From assembly GCA_013407085.1 (NCBI GenBank), contig JACCGJ010001423.1, positions 1 through 64,000 on the forward strand: DNA of 64,000 nucleotides. The letters run 5' to 3'. The position numbers and the translations under genes are program-made. The notes below the pieces were generated by a model. It searched no databases. It was not told the origin of the DNA and was given only the letters and a program-made list of their open reading frames with translations. Below, piece by piece: positions 34,896-45,705 of the stretch; positions within the stretch are counted from its first letter, which is position 1; each line of letters begins with the position of its first letter. Source of the stretch: Atriophallophorus winterbourni (Eukaryota > Platyhelminthes > Trematoda > Plagiorchiida > Microphallidae).

Positions 34896-35241
34896 ATGAA
34901 ACACATACTCGGGTTCGCCTATCGAGTCATCTGGATAGCAATCTTATTTTTATCAATTGTGCCAAAGAGAACCCAACAGTCAATCCGTCATAATTTCCCG
35001 TCAAATTTCACATTACCTGAAATCTTTCAATGGCAACCAATTCGTAGCAAATTACCCCGGAACACAACCCTTCCCGACAAGGCTAGTGGGGATCTCAGTT
35101 ATGGAGAATTACTTTCTCGATTGAATGGACAAAAATCACCCTTACCAGAACTCTTCATACCAAACACGGTCGTATTTGAACCTGAAAAGGATTTGTCTGT
35201 TTTGTTTCCAGAAAGCCATTGGTTGGATCCATGCAAAGCAA
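34896..35241 (+). CDS. BMP1/tolloid-type metalloprotease, first coding exon (signal peptide and propeptide)
   Basis: An ATG in a good context (ACTCATAATGA) opens 115 codons plus one base, ending at the donor GCAA|GTAGGT. The N-terminus is a signal peptide (MKHILGFAYRVIWIAILFLS). The rest is propeptide, ending PESHWLDPCKA. Joined in phase 1 to the exon at 63244, it reads DPCKANAYLGDIALDD; BMP1/tolloid proteases have DPCKAAAFLGDIALDEED at the same place, just before the propeptide's basic region. Tolloid proteases are secreted astacin-class zinc enzymes that cleave chordin and procollagens and so tune BMP signalling. The catalytic domain, CUB and EGF domains would lie to the right of the window. 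Confidence 0.85.
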
Positions 35242-36433
35242 GTAGGTTTAAAGATGATTTTTCCACGAGTAATTACCGTTGATTAATTTATTGTTTGAGA
35301 GCAATTATCAGCCTGTAACATGCCCCCAATTTGCACACTTTTTTGTCATGTTCGTGCACGACACGTGTTTTTTTAGGATGGACATTATTGTAATGTTGTG
35401 AGTGCGGCTCTTTAAATTGTTATTAAGGCGAATTGACTCGAATAAAAGACACCTGTTCTTGCTCCTTTCATTTTTAGCAGCAACATACATTGTTTTGTTT
35501 ATTTTTTCACATCAGTTGTTGACTTTGCCGAGTCCTTCGAAAAGCTGCCACTCTGAGAAAATGTGCGAATGGTGCTGAACTGTCATCGATGTTTCCTTTA
35601 GTAGTTAATTTAAATGCACTCCGATTTATACATACCTCTATGAAGTACGGTATTGAAGAAATATATTTGAATAGAGATTACAAAATTCTTTCCAAAACGT
35701 GCTAGCATTTTCGTGTTCAGGTTCTGCCAATTGTCAAAGCCACTGACCTTAATATCGAATGAGATTGTGATTGAAAACCCAGATTTCTATTAGAGGATCT
35801 ATCATGGCTTACAACATGTTTAAAGTGTACACGCGAATTCTTGGAGTAAATATCACTCACGGCATGTACCTCTTAGAAATGATAATATCGTTCTAGTGTT
35901 TTGAGTCTTCTTAACGAACTGACGCCGTACGCAGTATAGACAAAATATGAACACTGTTACCAACCTTTTGCGTCTAACTCATGATTTCACTGAAACGTTA
36001 AACTCTCGTGTGAACTTTCTTTGTCTTACAGTGAAAAATCAGATCGTTTAAACTTAGTTCTCACTATTATCATGTTGTTCCTCAATATAAAATTGCCCTT
36101 TTTCGAATTTGCTGTCTCCAAGATTTTGTTTCATTAGTCGGTAAGAGCAGATCCGATTGTCTCGTGTAAATGAACGGACTTCATTGTCTCTTTTCCAATC
36201 TAACTGTCAACGCAATGTCTCACACCAACTTAATGATTTTATTTCCTGTGAATAATCGCTGCTGCTTCGTAACCGTATGTTGGGTTAAGAAACTTTCGGC
36301 TGTACTGACTCTCCTAAAGTTCCTTCCATATAACCTCGAAAGATCGCATGATAATCTTGAACATATCGAACGAAGTTTTCCTTCGAATTTAAGTGCATAT
36401 TGATTGAATTTCAGATATGGATGTCTGTATGTT

Positions 36434-36740
36434 GTTGTTGTTGTTGTTGGCCTCCTTCGGTCGATGTCGACCATGGATGTACATCACGATCGCATGAAAT
36501 TTCATGTTTTACAGCTTTTCGAATGACTAAACAGTTCGATTTGGGAAGAACAATCTCCCGCAGCGCTTGCAACGATAGCCAGAACTCTGTTGTAGGGCGT
36601 CAGTTACACGCCGGCGGCGTGATCTGCGTTCAGCAGTCAAGAGCTGTATCTGCTCCTCCCCAGCTTGTAGACGACGCTTTACACAATGCCTCCAAAGTGA
36701 GCGGTCAAGAGCAAGTTTTTCCCAGCTCGCGTGGTCTGTA
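36434..36740 (-). pseudogene. RTE-like LINE, 3' end with (CAA)n tail
   Basis: The minus strand reads SWEKLALDRSLWRHCVKRRL, QAGEEQIQLLTAERRSRRRR, SSGYRCKRCGR, then a frame break inside the zinc knuckle. The 3' UTR matches the other two copies and ends in six CAA-type units (TTGTTG on the plus strand, about 36433-36449), a typical RTE tail. Confidence 0.75.
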
Positions 36741-37529
36741 TAATTTTCGTTATTATTTGCAATCGCTATGTTTCTGTCTGCGATTGCAGTCGATCTTTTG
36801 GCTTAATATTAATTTATCGCAGTTTGAGAGTATATGCCCACAAAATTTAGCCCACTCATTTCAGGCATTCCAGCCAAGAAGAATTGCCATAAATCTCGAA
36901 AATTCATCCACCTTCATTCATTTCTGACTTTTTGAACATGAGACAATGTGCGCGTCACACAAAAGTTAAAACAGCTAAGTGTCCTTCGCATTCTCAAGTG
37001 TGATTTCGAATGCATCGAGTCATACTGAGTCATCCGGATTTAAAGTTGTATGTTACAAAACGTTGACCAATCGAAACCATGCCAACGTATATTCTAATTT
37101 TAAATGCTGGCATGACGTCATCAAAGTTTGTGAGAGCAGCTTCACTGCTTCGTTGATTTGAATGTATGGATTGAATTCTGCTTCAACAATTTTGGTTTGG
37201 AAAGGTTTCTAGATGATGAACATGAAATACACGAAATTTACTACGGCATTATAAACACGCTAAGTAAACAATAGCATAGCTGCATAGACTCTGGAGGTGA
37301 TTGATGATGATAAAAAAAGATGTAAAAAGAGATTTTACGCAATTACATTAACACTATTACAGAATACTATTCGCCTTGCGTGTGAAACCCTGTCGCCAGT
37401 TCTGCTTCTTTCTAAAGGAACCGGGCATGAATATTATCACTAGTGAACTCACTGCCCTGACAAGCAAATCAATCGAAACACGGAAGTATTTAAGGATGTA
37501 TTGTGTTTCTCCCATCTCTTGAACTCACG

Positions 37530-37670
37530 ACTCAAACTCAGTTACTGGCTGTTTGCCGTTCAGTGAGCCATAAAACCGTGGTAATTTGGTGAACCACGAT
37601 GTTCAAACGTCGAATCACAGCGTGATTACCAGTTACGTGCGACACCTGCGTAAATGAGCACTGTATTGCG
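37530..37670 (-). repeat. A-family repeat with the core deleted
   Basis: CAGTTACTGGCTGTTTGCCG continues directly into TTCAGTGAGCC, so the CUGAUGA box is deleted. The rest (GAACCACGATGTTCAAACG, AATCACAGCGTGATT) is typical. Confidence 0.6.
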
Positions 37671-37859
37671 TGGTTTACGTCCCCTGAAACATTTCAGTTT
37701 AAAAGCATAATATGTAAACTCATCAGTGGTAGCTTGTCTTTGAATAACATCTAACGTAGCATGCAAAAGTGAATCCTGACATTGTGTACCCACCCGTTAG
37801 CTGCACTTCTGAACTCCATTTTAAATGTGTGCAAATATGCATCTGTTGTTTAAGCCCAT

Positions 37860-38050
37860 GTGTCTCAAGGTCATGGTTTCATGCCATATAACTGAACAAG
37901 TTGCTCCTTTCATGCTTATCCCAACTGGCGCGAAAGTTTAAACATAATTTACCATTTTTGCATAGTTTCAAGTCAACGGATCTTGATCCTACTCTACCGA
38001 TCTGATGAGTGCAAACAGTTTAAAATCATTCATTTTGTTTGTGTACGACG
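37860..38050 (+). repeat. B-family repeat, decayed
   Basis: AACTGAACAAGTTGC and GATCTTGATCCTACTCTACC lead to CTGATGAGTGCAAACAG, an intact core and 5' half of stem-loop II, but GAAAC is lost. It faces the minus-oriented copy at 38215. Confidence 0.55.
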
Positions 38051-38214
38051 AAAAGCATGCAAAATGTGATGTTTTGTTCGAGCCCATGGCTCGTGTACGT
38101 GAGACTAAACATGTTATACATGCAAGTTTTATCCAGCTGCAGGTTCAATGTTTGTGCTTCGTTTATCATTTGTCCTGTTTCGTCTTTTTAACAAACGGAG
38201 TTCATTTGTCAATA

Positions 38215-38345
38215 TATTCATTTGCATGCATTTCCATCACACACACCCCATGACCGGTTTCGTGCTGCTTGCACTCAGCAGGTAGGGACAGTAAGATCAG
38301 GATCCGCATGTGTTCTTGTATGAAACAATGTGAAAAATTGCGTAT
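38215..38345 (-). repeat. B-family repeat, partial
   Basis: TTTGCATGCATTTCCATCAC, CACCCCATGACCGG and GACAGTAAGATCAGGATCCG. Truncated after TGTGTTCTTG. Confidence 0.7.
38246..38287 (-). ncRNA. Near-complete hammerhead motif in a B unit (one core change)
   Basis: Minus strand: stem I CCCUAC, core CUGCUGA (A6 replaced by C), perfect stem-loop II GUGC-AAGCA-GCAC, GAAA, stem III ACC/GGU, C at the cleavage position, then AUGGGG pairing with CCCUAC except at the first position. All stems and the GUC site are present; the core substitution should abolish cleavage. Confidence 0.5.
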
Positions 38346-39047
38346 GGCAAATTTTGCAATTTCGTGTACTCAACATTATCAACGGGCCGCGACTGTATTG
38401 TCAAATTTGTGAGCTTCGATCGCTATGAGAATGTTTATCATGTCAATCCTTATTTCACAACATAACCATCTGTACAAAGGGAATCGAAAATTTGCGTAGA
38501 AATAAGCTTGACAGCCCGTTACCTCGACCAGTGAGTCATACCTTCTCGCAGATATACTTTCGTGCTTCTAAAACTTGAAAGGCTGCTGATTAAAACATAG
38601 CCTTGGTATCCTTTATTTCATTTTCTACACGAAATGATGGGTCATGTGCAGAGAATAAAAATAGTCATATTCAAAAGATGTACTCTATAGTGAGTTGAAA
38701 ATAGTAAGTCGACCATTCGGTAGACCACACTTGCGGTAGACAGATGTTTGAAAAAGAGGGATGGATGCTCGTGACAATAACCTTACTAGTTGGAAAGAAG
38801 CTTAATTCACTGCTCGCTGTAGGACACTGTGCGGGGAGGAGGATGCTCTGGGCGTCGGATCATAGATCACACCGTCAGCGTACAATTGATTACAATCACC
38901 AGAAAACTGCCGATCGTTCTAAGCGCTGCGTTTGGGTATATGAAACGCTGTGTAGTGCGAAACCAACATGTGTTTGTGATGTATATTCTTGGCTGAGAGC
39001 GATCGAAGAAGGCCAAAGTACACTTGAACTGTGAAACATTATTATCA

Positions 39048-39250
39048 TTGTAATGTGTTGCTCACATTCCCCGAACTTACACACCACTAACGGTTTCTAG
39101 CTGTTTGCCGTCATCAGGTGGAGACAGTAAGATTAGGTTCAGTGAGCGTTGAAAAAGTTGATGAGTGGTATACAAAGTTATACTTGAATGCCACTGTTGC
39201 ATAGGGTTCGTACAACGAACCACGGTGATCAAAAACAGAATTACAGTGAT
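39048..39250 (-). repeat. A-family repeat, full unit
   Basis: Runs from AATGTGTTGCTCACATTCC to GAATTACAGTGATTCTTG. The hammerhead segment is 39084-39121: CCAC/GUGG stem I, CUGAUGA, GAAA and stem III AAC/GGU-like with one mismatch. Confidence 0.8.
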
Positions 39251-39460
39251 TCTTGCTCAAGACTAAGCTTAACGATGATGGCAAACAGCCAGAAACCGGT
39301 AGTCGTATGTAAATGCGGGATGTGAGCAACACATTACCTCAGTCATCCGCAAGCGCCTTGTGTGCTTGACCACGAATCACTTTGTGATTCTGTTTTTGAT
39401 TACCGTGATTCGTTCTACGAATCCTATGTAACAGTGGCATTCAAGTCAAACTTTTTTATT
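39250..39460 (+). repeat. A-family repeat, inverted relative to its neighbour
   Basis: GATGATGGCAAACAGCCAG, AAACCGGTAGTCGTATG, GATGTGAGCAACACATTAC, then the start of a next unit (TGACCACGAATCAC ... ACAGTGGCATTCAAG). It stands head to head with the minus-oriented unit at 39048-39250. Confidence 0.75.
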
Positions 39461-39589
39461 ATCATTGTACTTGCCAAATAGATTGACATCCATGTACGAA
39501 GTAAAAATAATTAATTCCAAATAGGTAATTCTAGTAGGACATTTAGTGCATGGTACGTTTATTTCAGTGCTCAAAATCGGTATTTCCAT

Positions 39590-39744
39590 ACATTTTAATC
39601 CCACACACCTCACGGACGGTTTCGTGCTGTTTGCACTCATCAGATAGGGACAGTAGGATCAGCATCCGCATGCCGTGAAACAGTAGGAAAATTGTAAACA
39701 AGTTGCGCTTGTTGGATAAGTTTGCTACGGCCAACCTGTTCAAT
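39590..39744 (-). repeat. B-family repeat, part right of which is displaced by a CR1 insertion
   Basis: CCACACACCTCACGG, then CATCCGCATGCCGTGAAACAG, AACAAGTTGCGCTTGTTGG, CCAACCTGTTCAATC. The rest of the unit resumes after the CR1 copy at 40586. Confidence 0.75.
39608..39650 (-). ncRNA. Hammerhead-like motif with an intact catalytic core (B unit)
   Basis: The minus strand keeps CUGAUGA, a perfect 4-bp stem II with loop (GUGC-AAACA-GCAC) and GAAAC: every core position is canonical. Downstream, CGUCCGUGAGG departs from the CGGUC|GUGGGG seen in sister copies, so stem III and the cleavage site are damaged. Confidence 0.55.
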
Positions 39745-40585
39745 CCGTACCCTTGGTTCTCATATTCTTGAAAGCACTGACAAGGAGAAGGACTTGGGTG
39801 TGTGGATGAGCAGCACTTTGAAACCGTCACATAACGTCACAGCTGTCTATGAAAAGACGTCACGAGTACTGCTACTGCTAAAACGCGTGTTCGGGAATTT
39901 CACTAAGCAAACCGTTTATCGAATAATTAATACGCACTTGAGGCCAACCATGGAGTATGCGGTTCAGGCTTGGTCACCCTGGCTACAGAAGGACATCAGC
40001 CTCTTGCAGAGAATATATCATCGGACCACCAAGCTCGTACGCGGTTTGAAGCACAAACAATACGAAGATCGTATTGCAAGTCTCAATCTATTCGACTTTC
40101 GCTACCGCCGTCTCAGAGGTGATTTGATACTTATGTTCAATATACTGCATACCCCCAACCATCCCCTAAATCAACTATTCACGCGACTACCACGCAGAAC
40201 CAGCCGGAGTCACGACTATACAGTACATATTCCTGACTCGAGACTAAACTGTCGAAGGTACTTTTATTCTGTACGTGTATGCTTTACCTGGAACTGCCTA
40301 CCTTGTAATGTTGCACATTCACCCAACTTGGATATATTCAAATCGAATTTGGACAATTTCATGTTGACCAATCCAAACTTTGAACCCATATATTTTACAC
40401 CATAAAAGCTTTGAACCTTGAAACCAGTTTCTGTCCAATGGATTTTTACTTCATTCCTGAACTGCTCAGTAAGCAAACAAATCCCGTTTTTCTACCCATG
40501 TTATTCGTAATTCCCATATTATTCTGTGGATTTTTGTTAAGCTATATGCTTTTTAGACCATTAAAATTGAATTGAATTGAATTGG
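39745..40585 (+). pseudogene. CR1-like LINE, best copy of the RT C-terminal region and 3' end
   Basis: About 220 codons are open: LESTDKEKDLGVWMSSTLKP, INTHLRPTMEYAVQAWSPWL, RIYHRTTKLVRGLKHKQYED, NLFDFRYRRLRGDLILMFNI, SRLNCRRYFYSVRVCFTWNC, ending at a TAA at 40403-40405. This is the RT thumb and C-terminal tail of a CR1-clade LINE (SR1-like in flukes); the polymerase core is missing. The 3' UTR ends TTAGACCATTAAAA followed by ATTGA repeats. It is inserted in a B-family repeat, so it is younger than that repeat. Confidence 0.85.
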
Positions 40586-40770
40586 AGATGAGGTTAAACC
40601 CGGGTTCATAAACAAAATTCGGTATTTGTATGCATTTTCATCACAGAAACCGCATGACGTTAGATTCAACACCACCTACATGTGTATCAGCACATTTGAT
40701 GGAAAATGTTGGTCGTGCCAACCTCATACAACCTGGGTTTACAATCGCAACTTGTTTATCATTTCAATGA
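40586..40770 (-). repeat. Continuation of the interrupted B-family repeat
   Basis: GAGGTTAAACCCGGGTTCAT and TTTGTATGCATTTTCATCAC continue the B unit broken at 39744. A decayed piece follows, including GTTGGTCGTGCCAACCTC. Confidence 0.65.
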
Positions 40771-41672
40771 TGTTTTCTACTTGAAGGATTATCGACAAAC
40801 GTAATTTTTATTAGCCTTATTTTTAAGCACCGTGTAAGTTCAAACAGGTTTGATCACACGTTGAGTAATTGATTGGTTATGAGCTAATTTGTCAACTATA
40901 TTCAAAAAATACCTGATTAGGGTCATTTTTACAACAAAGCTATAAAATCTATAATGTGTCTGATAGATATCTACAAACGACCAATCACATTATATTCCTT
41001 GAACTGATTCAGTAGGTGTTGATGCTGGCCAGACTTTACCTTCTTCCCATTTCTCTTATCCTTCATCGAGCGATCTTGAGCTCATAAATCCATCTGTGTT
41101 TACGAATGCCGTCATCCTCACAATCAACCACTCAATCTTTATAACCTTGTAACATTTCAGGTGCATAAATTACAATTTATCGCGTATCGGTTTGACAGTC
41201 GCTTCTCCAATATCTTCTTTTACATAGCCACACATATATACGCACACGTAGCAACGCATATACCGATGCATACTCACAAGGGACATCCATATATGCGAAA
41301 TGTGTTCGTTTTGGACAAATATACCGCGAACTACCTAGCAATGCCGCATGTCAGTTTGTATAAACAACATGCAAAGCGAGCACCATCAAGTTTCGTACTA
41401 GCACTAGAGTGCCCATTGTTGGTACATATAAACAAATGTGTTCCCCTTCCATATGTTTGCACTTAATTGATCCCCTATGCGATCCAGACTAGGAATTTTA
41501 TATCGTCTCCATTTTGTTTATTCTTCCTTGTCGTGTTCAAGCTGGATCAGCTCGATAGTGATGTCTGCACATAGTTACGTGTCAATTTGCGTGATTTCAA
41601 TTCGGTTAGATGGTTCTTATTCGATGAGATCGTTTTGCAAGCTTGGGGTTGTGTGAACATTATGATCACTGA

Positions 41673-41698
41673 ATATATATATATATATGTGTGTGTGT
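41673..41698. repeat. (TA)n(TG)n microsatellite
   Basis: A run of TA units changing to TG units. Confidence 0.9.
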
Positions 41699-42170
41699 TA
41701 GGAAGGTATGACGTCTGTTTAACTGATTGTAATATCAGAGAAAACACTAAATAAAAGATGGTTTGTTTCTGGTGAGATAGAAGACAATGCGGCTTGGTGT
41801 GCAAATTTTTATCTGATGATTTAATAATTCCAAGCGCAGCTACATTATTTTCAATGAGAATTTCCCATAAGTCCACTCTACGTAAACACCATCATGTAAA
41901 ACAACTTTTCTACTTGATTGCGTAAATATTTTATCATTCTCTTCTTTATATGTACTCGTAATTTGTTGCTGTTTGACTTTGTCTCAGTCAATCCGAATTT
42001 CATTTTCAAACACTTGAAAACCCTTTCTTATTTACTCATTACTGATAAAGATAGCCGACAATTTTTCCCTGGGTTATGGAGCAACATGTTAAAATGAATC
42101 AGAAGTTTGATTTTAATCCTTAGTTCATTCGAATAAGTCAAGCCAATTGTCCAGGTCAATTTTATCTCTT

Positions 42171-42210
42171 TATTAATAATTATTAATTAATTAATTATTA
42201 TTATTATTAT
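42171..42210. repeat. TTAA/TTA-rich simple repeat
   Basis: Alternating TTAAT and ATT units. Confidence 0.85.
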
Positions 42211-42379
42211 CTCTTTTATCACTCGTAGTCATCTTTGTGATAGTTCATTGGAAAGTCTCTTGGCATCTCGCTAAAAGTTGTTTATCCAATGTTTTCTTTT
42301 TCTTTTTCTGGATCGAATGCAGTAGCGATAAAATCTCGTTTAAGCATCTTTAAAACAAGAAACATGGGTGACTTCTGGT

Positions 42380-42625
42380 GACACTTGTATGAAATCACAA
42401 GCCTGATCCAGGCAAAGTGCCGCACAGTCAGAGACTGCACGCAGGCTAACAGATACTGTCACGTTGCCCAGGCCTAGACAGATATGAGGAAGAAAAAAGA
42501 ATACGAAATGGTAGTGAGATTCCAGCGTGTTTCAGCATGCAGCTCACTACCTCTGGCCAATTAATTTAGCATGGTGTTAGGTGCACAGCACAAAGTACTG
42601 CACAATTGTACATCCATGCGGTCTG
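42380..42625 (-). repeat. C-family repeat, near full length
   Basis: AATCACAAGCCTGATCCAGG, CAAAGTGCCGCACAGTCAG, GTTGCCCAGGCCTAGACAG, the 9-bp hairpin GGTAGTGAG...CTCACTACC, then GGTGCACAGCACAAAGTAC. The sense strand is minus. Confidence 0.8.
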
Positions 42626-43794
42626 CTGACACTACAAGCTCTGAGAGTAAAGGACCGCCACCAAATCACTCAGGGAATCAAGTCTATCCCTTTCAACAAT
42701 TACTGATCCAACGCGCTCTTGAATCGCTGTTCTGATGTTCAGTGCAGTAGCTCGATCGTTAGTGAGTTCCAAATGTTCACCACCTGCGTGGATAGCGTGC
42801 TTGCATCACCCAGCTTTTGAAACTTAAGATCATGTCCACGAGTTTTCGATAATAATTTGATACCCGTTATGTTTTATCATATCTTTTGTACCGTTCGCCT
42901 GCTATCTTTCCTGAATTGTTCCATAAGACTTTATGTTGATCAAACGTTGAGTCGCGATAGTCCTACGCGCAAGCTTCATTTCTTTTGATGACCATTCAGT
43001 AACAGCACTGTTCTTTACATAACTGATTTATCAATATTGTCCCTACGGACAAATACCATAGGATTCTCTCCTCCAATGTTAAACATCAGTCCAGACAGGA
43101 TTGAACCCTATCATATTGCCTCCTAGAACTTCTGCATATCAAAAAGCGATTTATTCACCCAACATCAAGATAACTTAGCCAAAGGCAACTTTTCATTGAA
43201 TGGGTACAGTGAAATTTAAGTCAATATGAAAGAAACCAAAATTTGCTAGCACTTTTTGACCTTAGTATGTATAAAATTTGTGTACGGTTTTCGTTTGTCA
43301 ACATGTTTCTCATAATTTGAAATTTTGGTTATCGAGTTTTTTCCTTCTCTATTTCCTCATTTTGTTACACCTACTTGATAACATTAGCTGAACATAGCAC
43401 ATCAAACAACTTTATAACGAATATACATTCTTTCAACGATGTCTTTTAGCTAGAAAAGTTTTTCTGCTCGTTTGTGACTTTTTGGCTCGTTTGTATTGCA
43501 AGCGTAAAGAAAAATAGGTTAGAAAAAACAAATTTTCAACACCACGGAAATGCTAGTAGATCGATAATGCACTGTAAAATGGCACGTAGGGTGTTTGGCT
43601 TCTCTTTGGATTTTCTCGGTAACTTCTGTTATTCTCAATGATTCGGACTGTAATATCTGGGTTTTGATCATTCGTGAGTAATAGTAACCCTTTTCTTGAA
43701 CTGTCATTTCAAGGTTACGTCGACACAAAAATCATTTCCTCGGATAATTCACCTTTTCAAATAGACTCTAAAAAGCAGACAAAACATGTATATT

Positions 43795-44170
43795 ACATCA
43801 CATCACAACCTGTTATGGTTGTAGAGACAGGTATAGACAATAAGGTTAGATTCAGTGAGCCTTGTAGCCGTGGTAAAGTAGTAAACAAAGCTGAACTTTG
43901 AAGCCACTGTTACATACAATCAATTTAAAATAGCAAATTGACTCCGGGTCAAGTGCTCAACCTTGTAATTGACTAAGCCACTGTGATGCTCACATCCCCA
44001 CCATTTAAACTTTACTGCTTGTTTCTGGCTGTTTGCTTTCATCAGGTAAAGACAGTAAGACGAGTGAGTCTTGGAACAGCGGTGAAGTAGTAAACAAATT
44101 TACATTTTGAAGGCATTGTTTAATAACGTTTATAAAACGAATCATATTGTTGAAATACTGATTATCATCG
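43795..44170 (-). repeat. A-family tandem pair
   Basis: Two A units, with GACA(A/G)TAAG markers at 43836 and 44051 (215 bp). Both hammerhead segments are decayed; the second keeps TTCATCAGG. Confidence 0.7.
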
Positions 44171-44764
44171 GCGGTGAAGCGCTAAGACCTATTGCGATGT
44201 GATGATACCTTCCCCCACAAGATAGCTAATCGTGGTTTGCAATGGGTCAACGTTTTGAACGTCATCATCATCATTTACAGTATTTAACCGGTAACAAGTG
44301 CCAAGTGTTTAACTTCGGTCACCCGCATGACGGTTGAGACGTCATTATAAGTCATTTTTGATCACCGTCCGATTGCGACCGATTTCCATTGTTTCATGGA
44401 TTCGTAAACAAAATATGGACGTTGTGTAAAGTCCAAGTCTTGTGTCGAGGAAGAGGATGAGTTAACGAAGAAGTAGAAAGTACTTGTGTCACTAAATCAG
44501 TAATATTGCGTCGATTCTTTTAAATATTGAAATATCAGCATAATTTATTAACATTATCATGTGACTAAATTGTAGACATGGATCGAAAATGTATCTTCTG
44601 ATAAATTATTGGGTTGCATTGATGCAAAAGGAACTAATAAAAGAAAACAGCATTACAATTTCGATGTTGAATCGATATTAGCTAAGTACATCAGATGAAA
44701 GAACTTGTTCATATGAAACCGAACATGCGAATTACAATCACATAAGAATGAGCCACTGTGTAAA

Positions 44765-44927
44765 GTGTCATGTCCAAGCTGCAGATGAGCGGATACATCT
44801 GATGGCCGCCGAACGCAGATCACGCCGCTTGGCGTGCAAATGAAACCGATCGGACCGAGTGTTGTCTACCCTGTGCGCGCTGCGGAGAGATGTCACTCCG
44901 AAGTGGGAATGCTAGTCATCCTAAAAG
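44765..44927 (+). pseudogene. RTE-like LINE, C-terminal zinc-knuckle relic
   Basis: VQAADERIHLMAAERRSRRL, then in a shifted frame CLPCARCGEMSLRSGNASHP. This corresponds to the RTE ending seen on the minus strand at 36434 and 62150 (EEQIQLLTAERRSRRRR ... CKRCGRDCSSRIGL). It runs directly into a C-family repeat, suggesting that C is the 3' UTR of this RTE subfamily. Confidence 0.55.
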
Positions 44928-45705
44928 TGCAATGGTGTGCATCGTTGCAGTACTTGTGCTGGTTGCTAACCGTGCTAAATGATTGCGCCAGGGGTAGTGA
45001 GCTGCTGCTGAAACAGGTGGAGTCTCACTATGTACTTACTTCACTTTGTGCGACTATCTCTCTCGGAAGGAGGCGTCGGATCAAAGAAGCTTCTTTGGGC
45101 ATTTTGGGTTTACAAAGCGCGTCCTCCCAGCAACAAGAGGGTTTGTTCGAGGTCAGGCTCTTAGCTTAGCAAACCAAGTGCGACTGCAAGGCGTAGGGAG
45201 TTTGCCAGAAGAGGTGGTATTACAAGGACGCTTGTTCCGGTGCCTCAGGGTTTTTCTCCCGAAGCCTTCAGCGATCGGGTGATCCACAAGGCAGCGGAAT
45301 GTTATAATAAGGGTTTTCCTTCCTTTAGATGGACAGATTGCCCCTCCAAGGCGAACGAGCTCAATTGCCCGTAAGCAACTGGTTTCAGTCGCCTAGTCCG
45401 CTCGCCCTTCGCCCCTTCTCCCTGTTGTACGGTAGAAGCAGTTCCGCCGGGCTCGGAGAGCCATCGTGCAGGCCAGAAAGATGGACTTGGTGTCAGAGGC
45501 TATTTGAGACGAAATGCCATATGGGAGCATTTTACACATGTGGGAAGGTATCCCCACTTGCACCCCGGCTATGACAAACTTGGAGTCTCAATCCCATTCC
45601 TGTACTTTTTCGTCTCATATTGCGTCCTGGGCAACCTGACAGTATCTTCGCTCACGTACAGTCTCTGACTGTGCGGCACTTTGCCTGGATCAGGCTTGTG
45701 CTCTC
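44928..45705 (+). repeat. C-family repeat split by a 553-bp insertion
   Basis: The left part (GTTGCAGTACTTGTGCTG ... GGGGTAGTGAGCTGCTGCTG) stops at 45027. The right part resumes at 45581 (TGGAGTCTCAATCCCATTCC ... GGCACTTTGCCTGGATCAGG). The sense strand is plus, with the tail after GGCTTGTGC. Confidence 0.7.
45028..45580. mobile_element. Unclassified GC-rich insertion flanked by a 10-bp direct repeat
   Basis: TGGAGTCTCA is found at 45018-45027 and again at 45581-45590, on either side of 553 bp that do not belong to the host repeat. The insert is clearly richer in GC than its surroundings, has no poly-A or simple-repeat tail and has no recognised coding region. A TATAATAA stretch sits near 45303. 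Termini resembling TGT...ACA would allow a solo LTR, but the flanking repeat would then not match at the LTR edge. The class is unknown. Confidence 0.55.
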
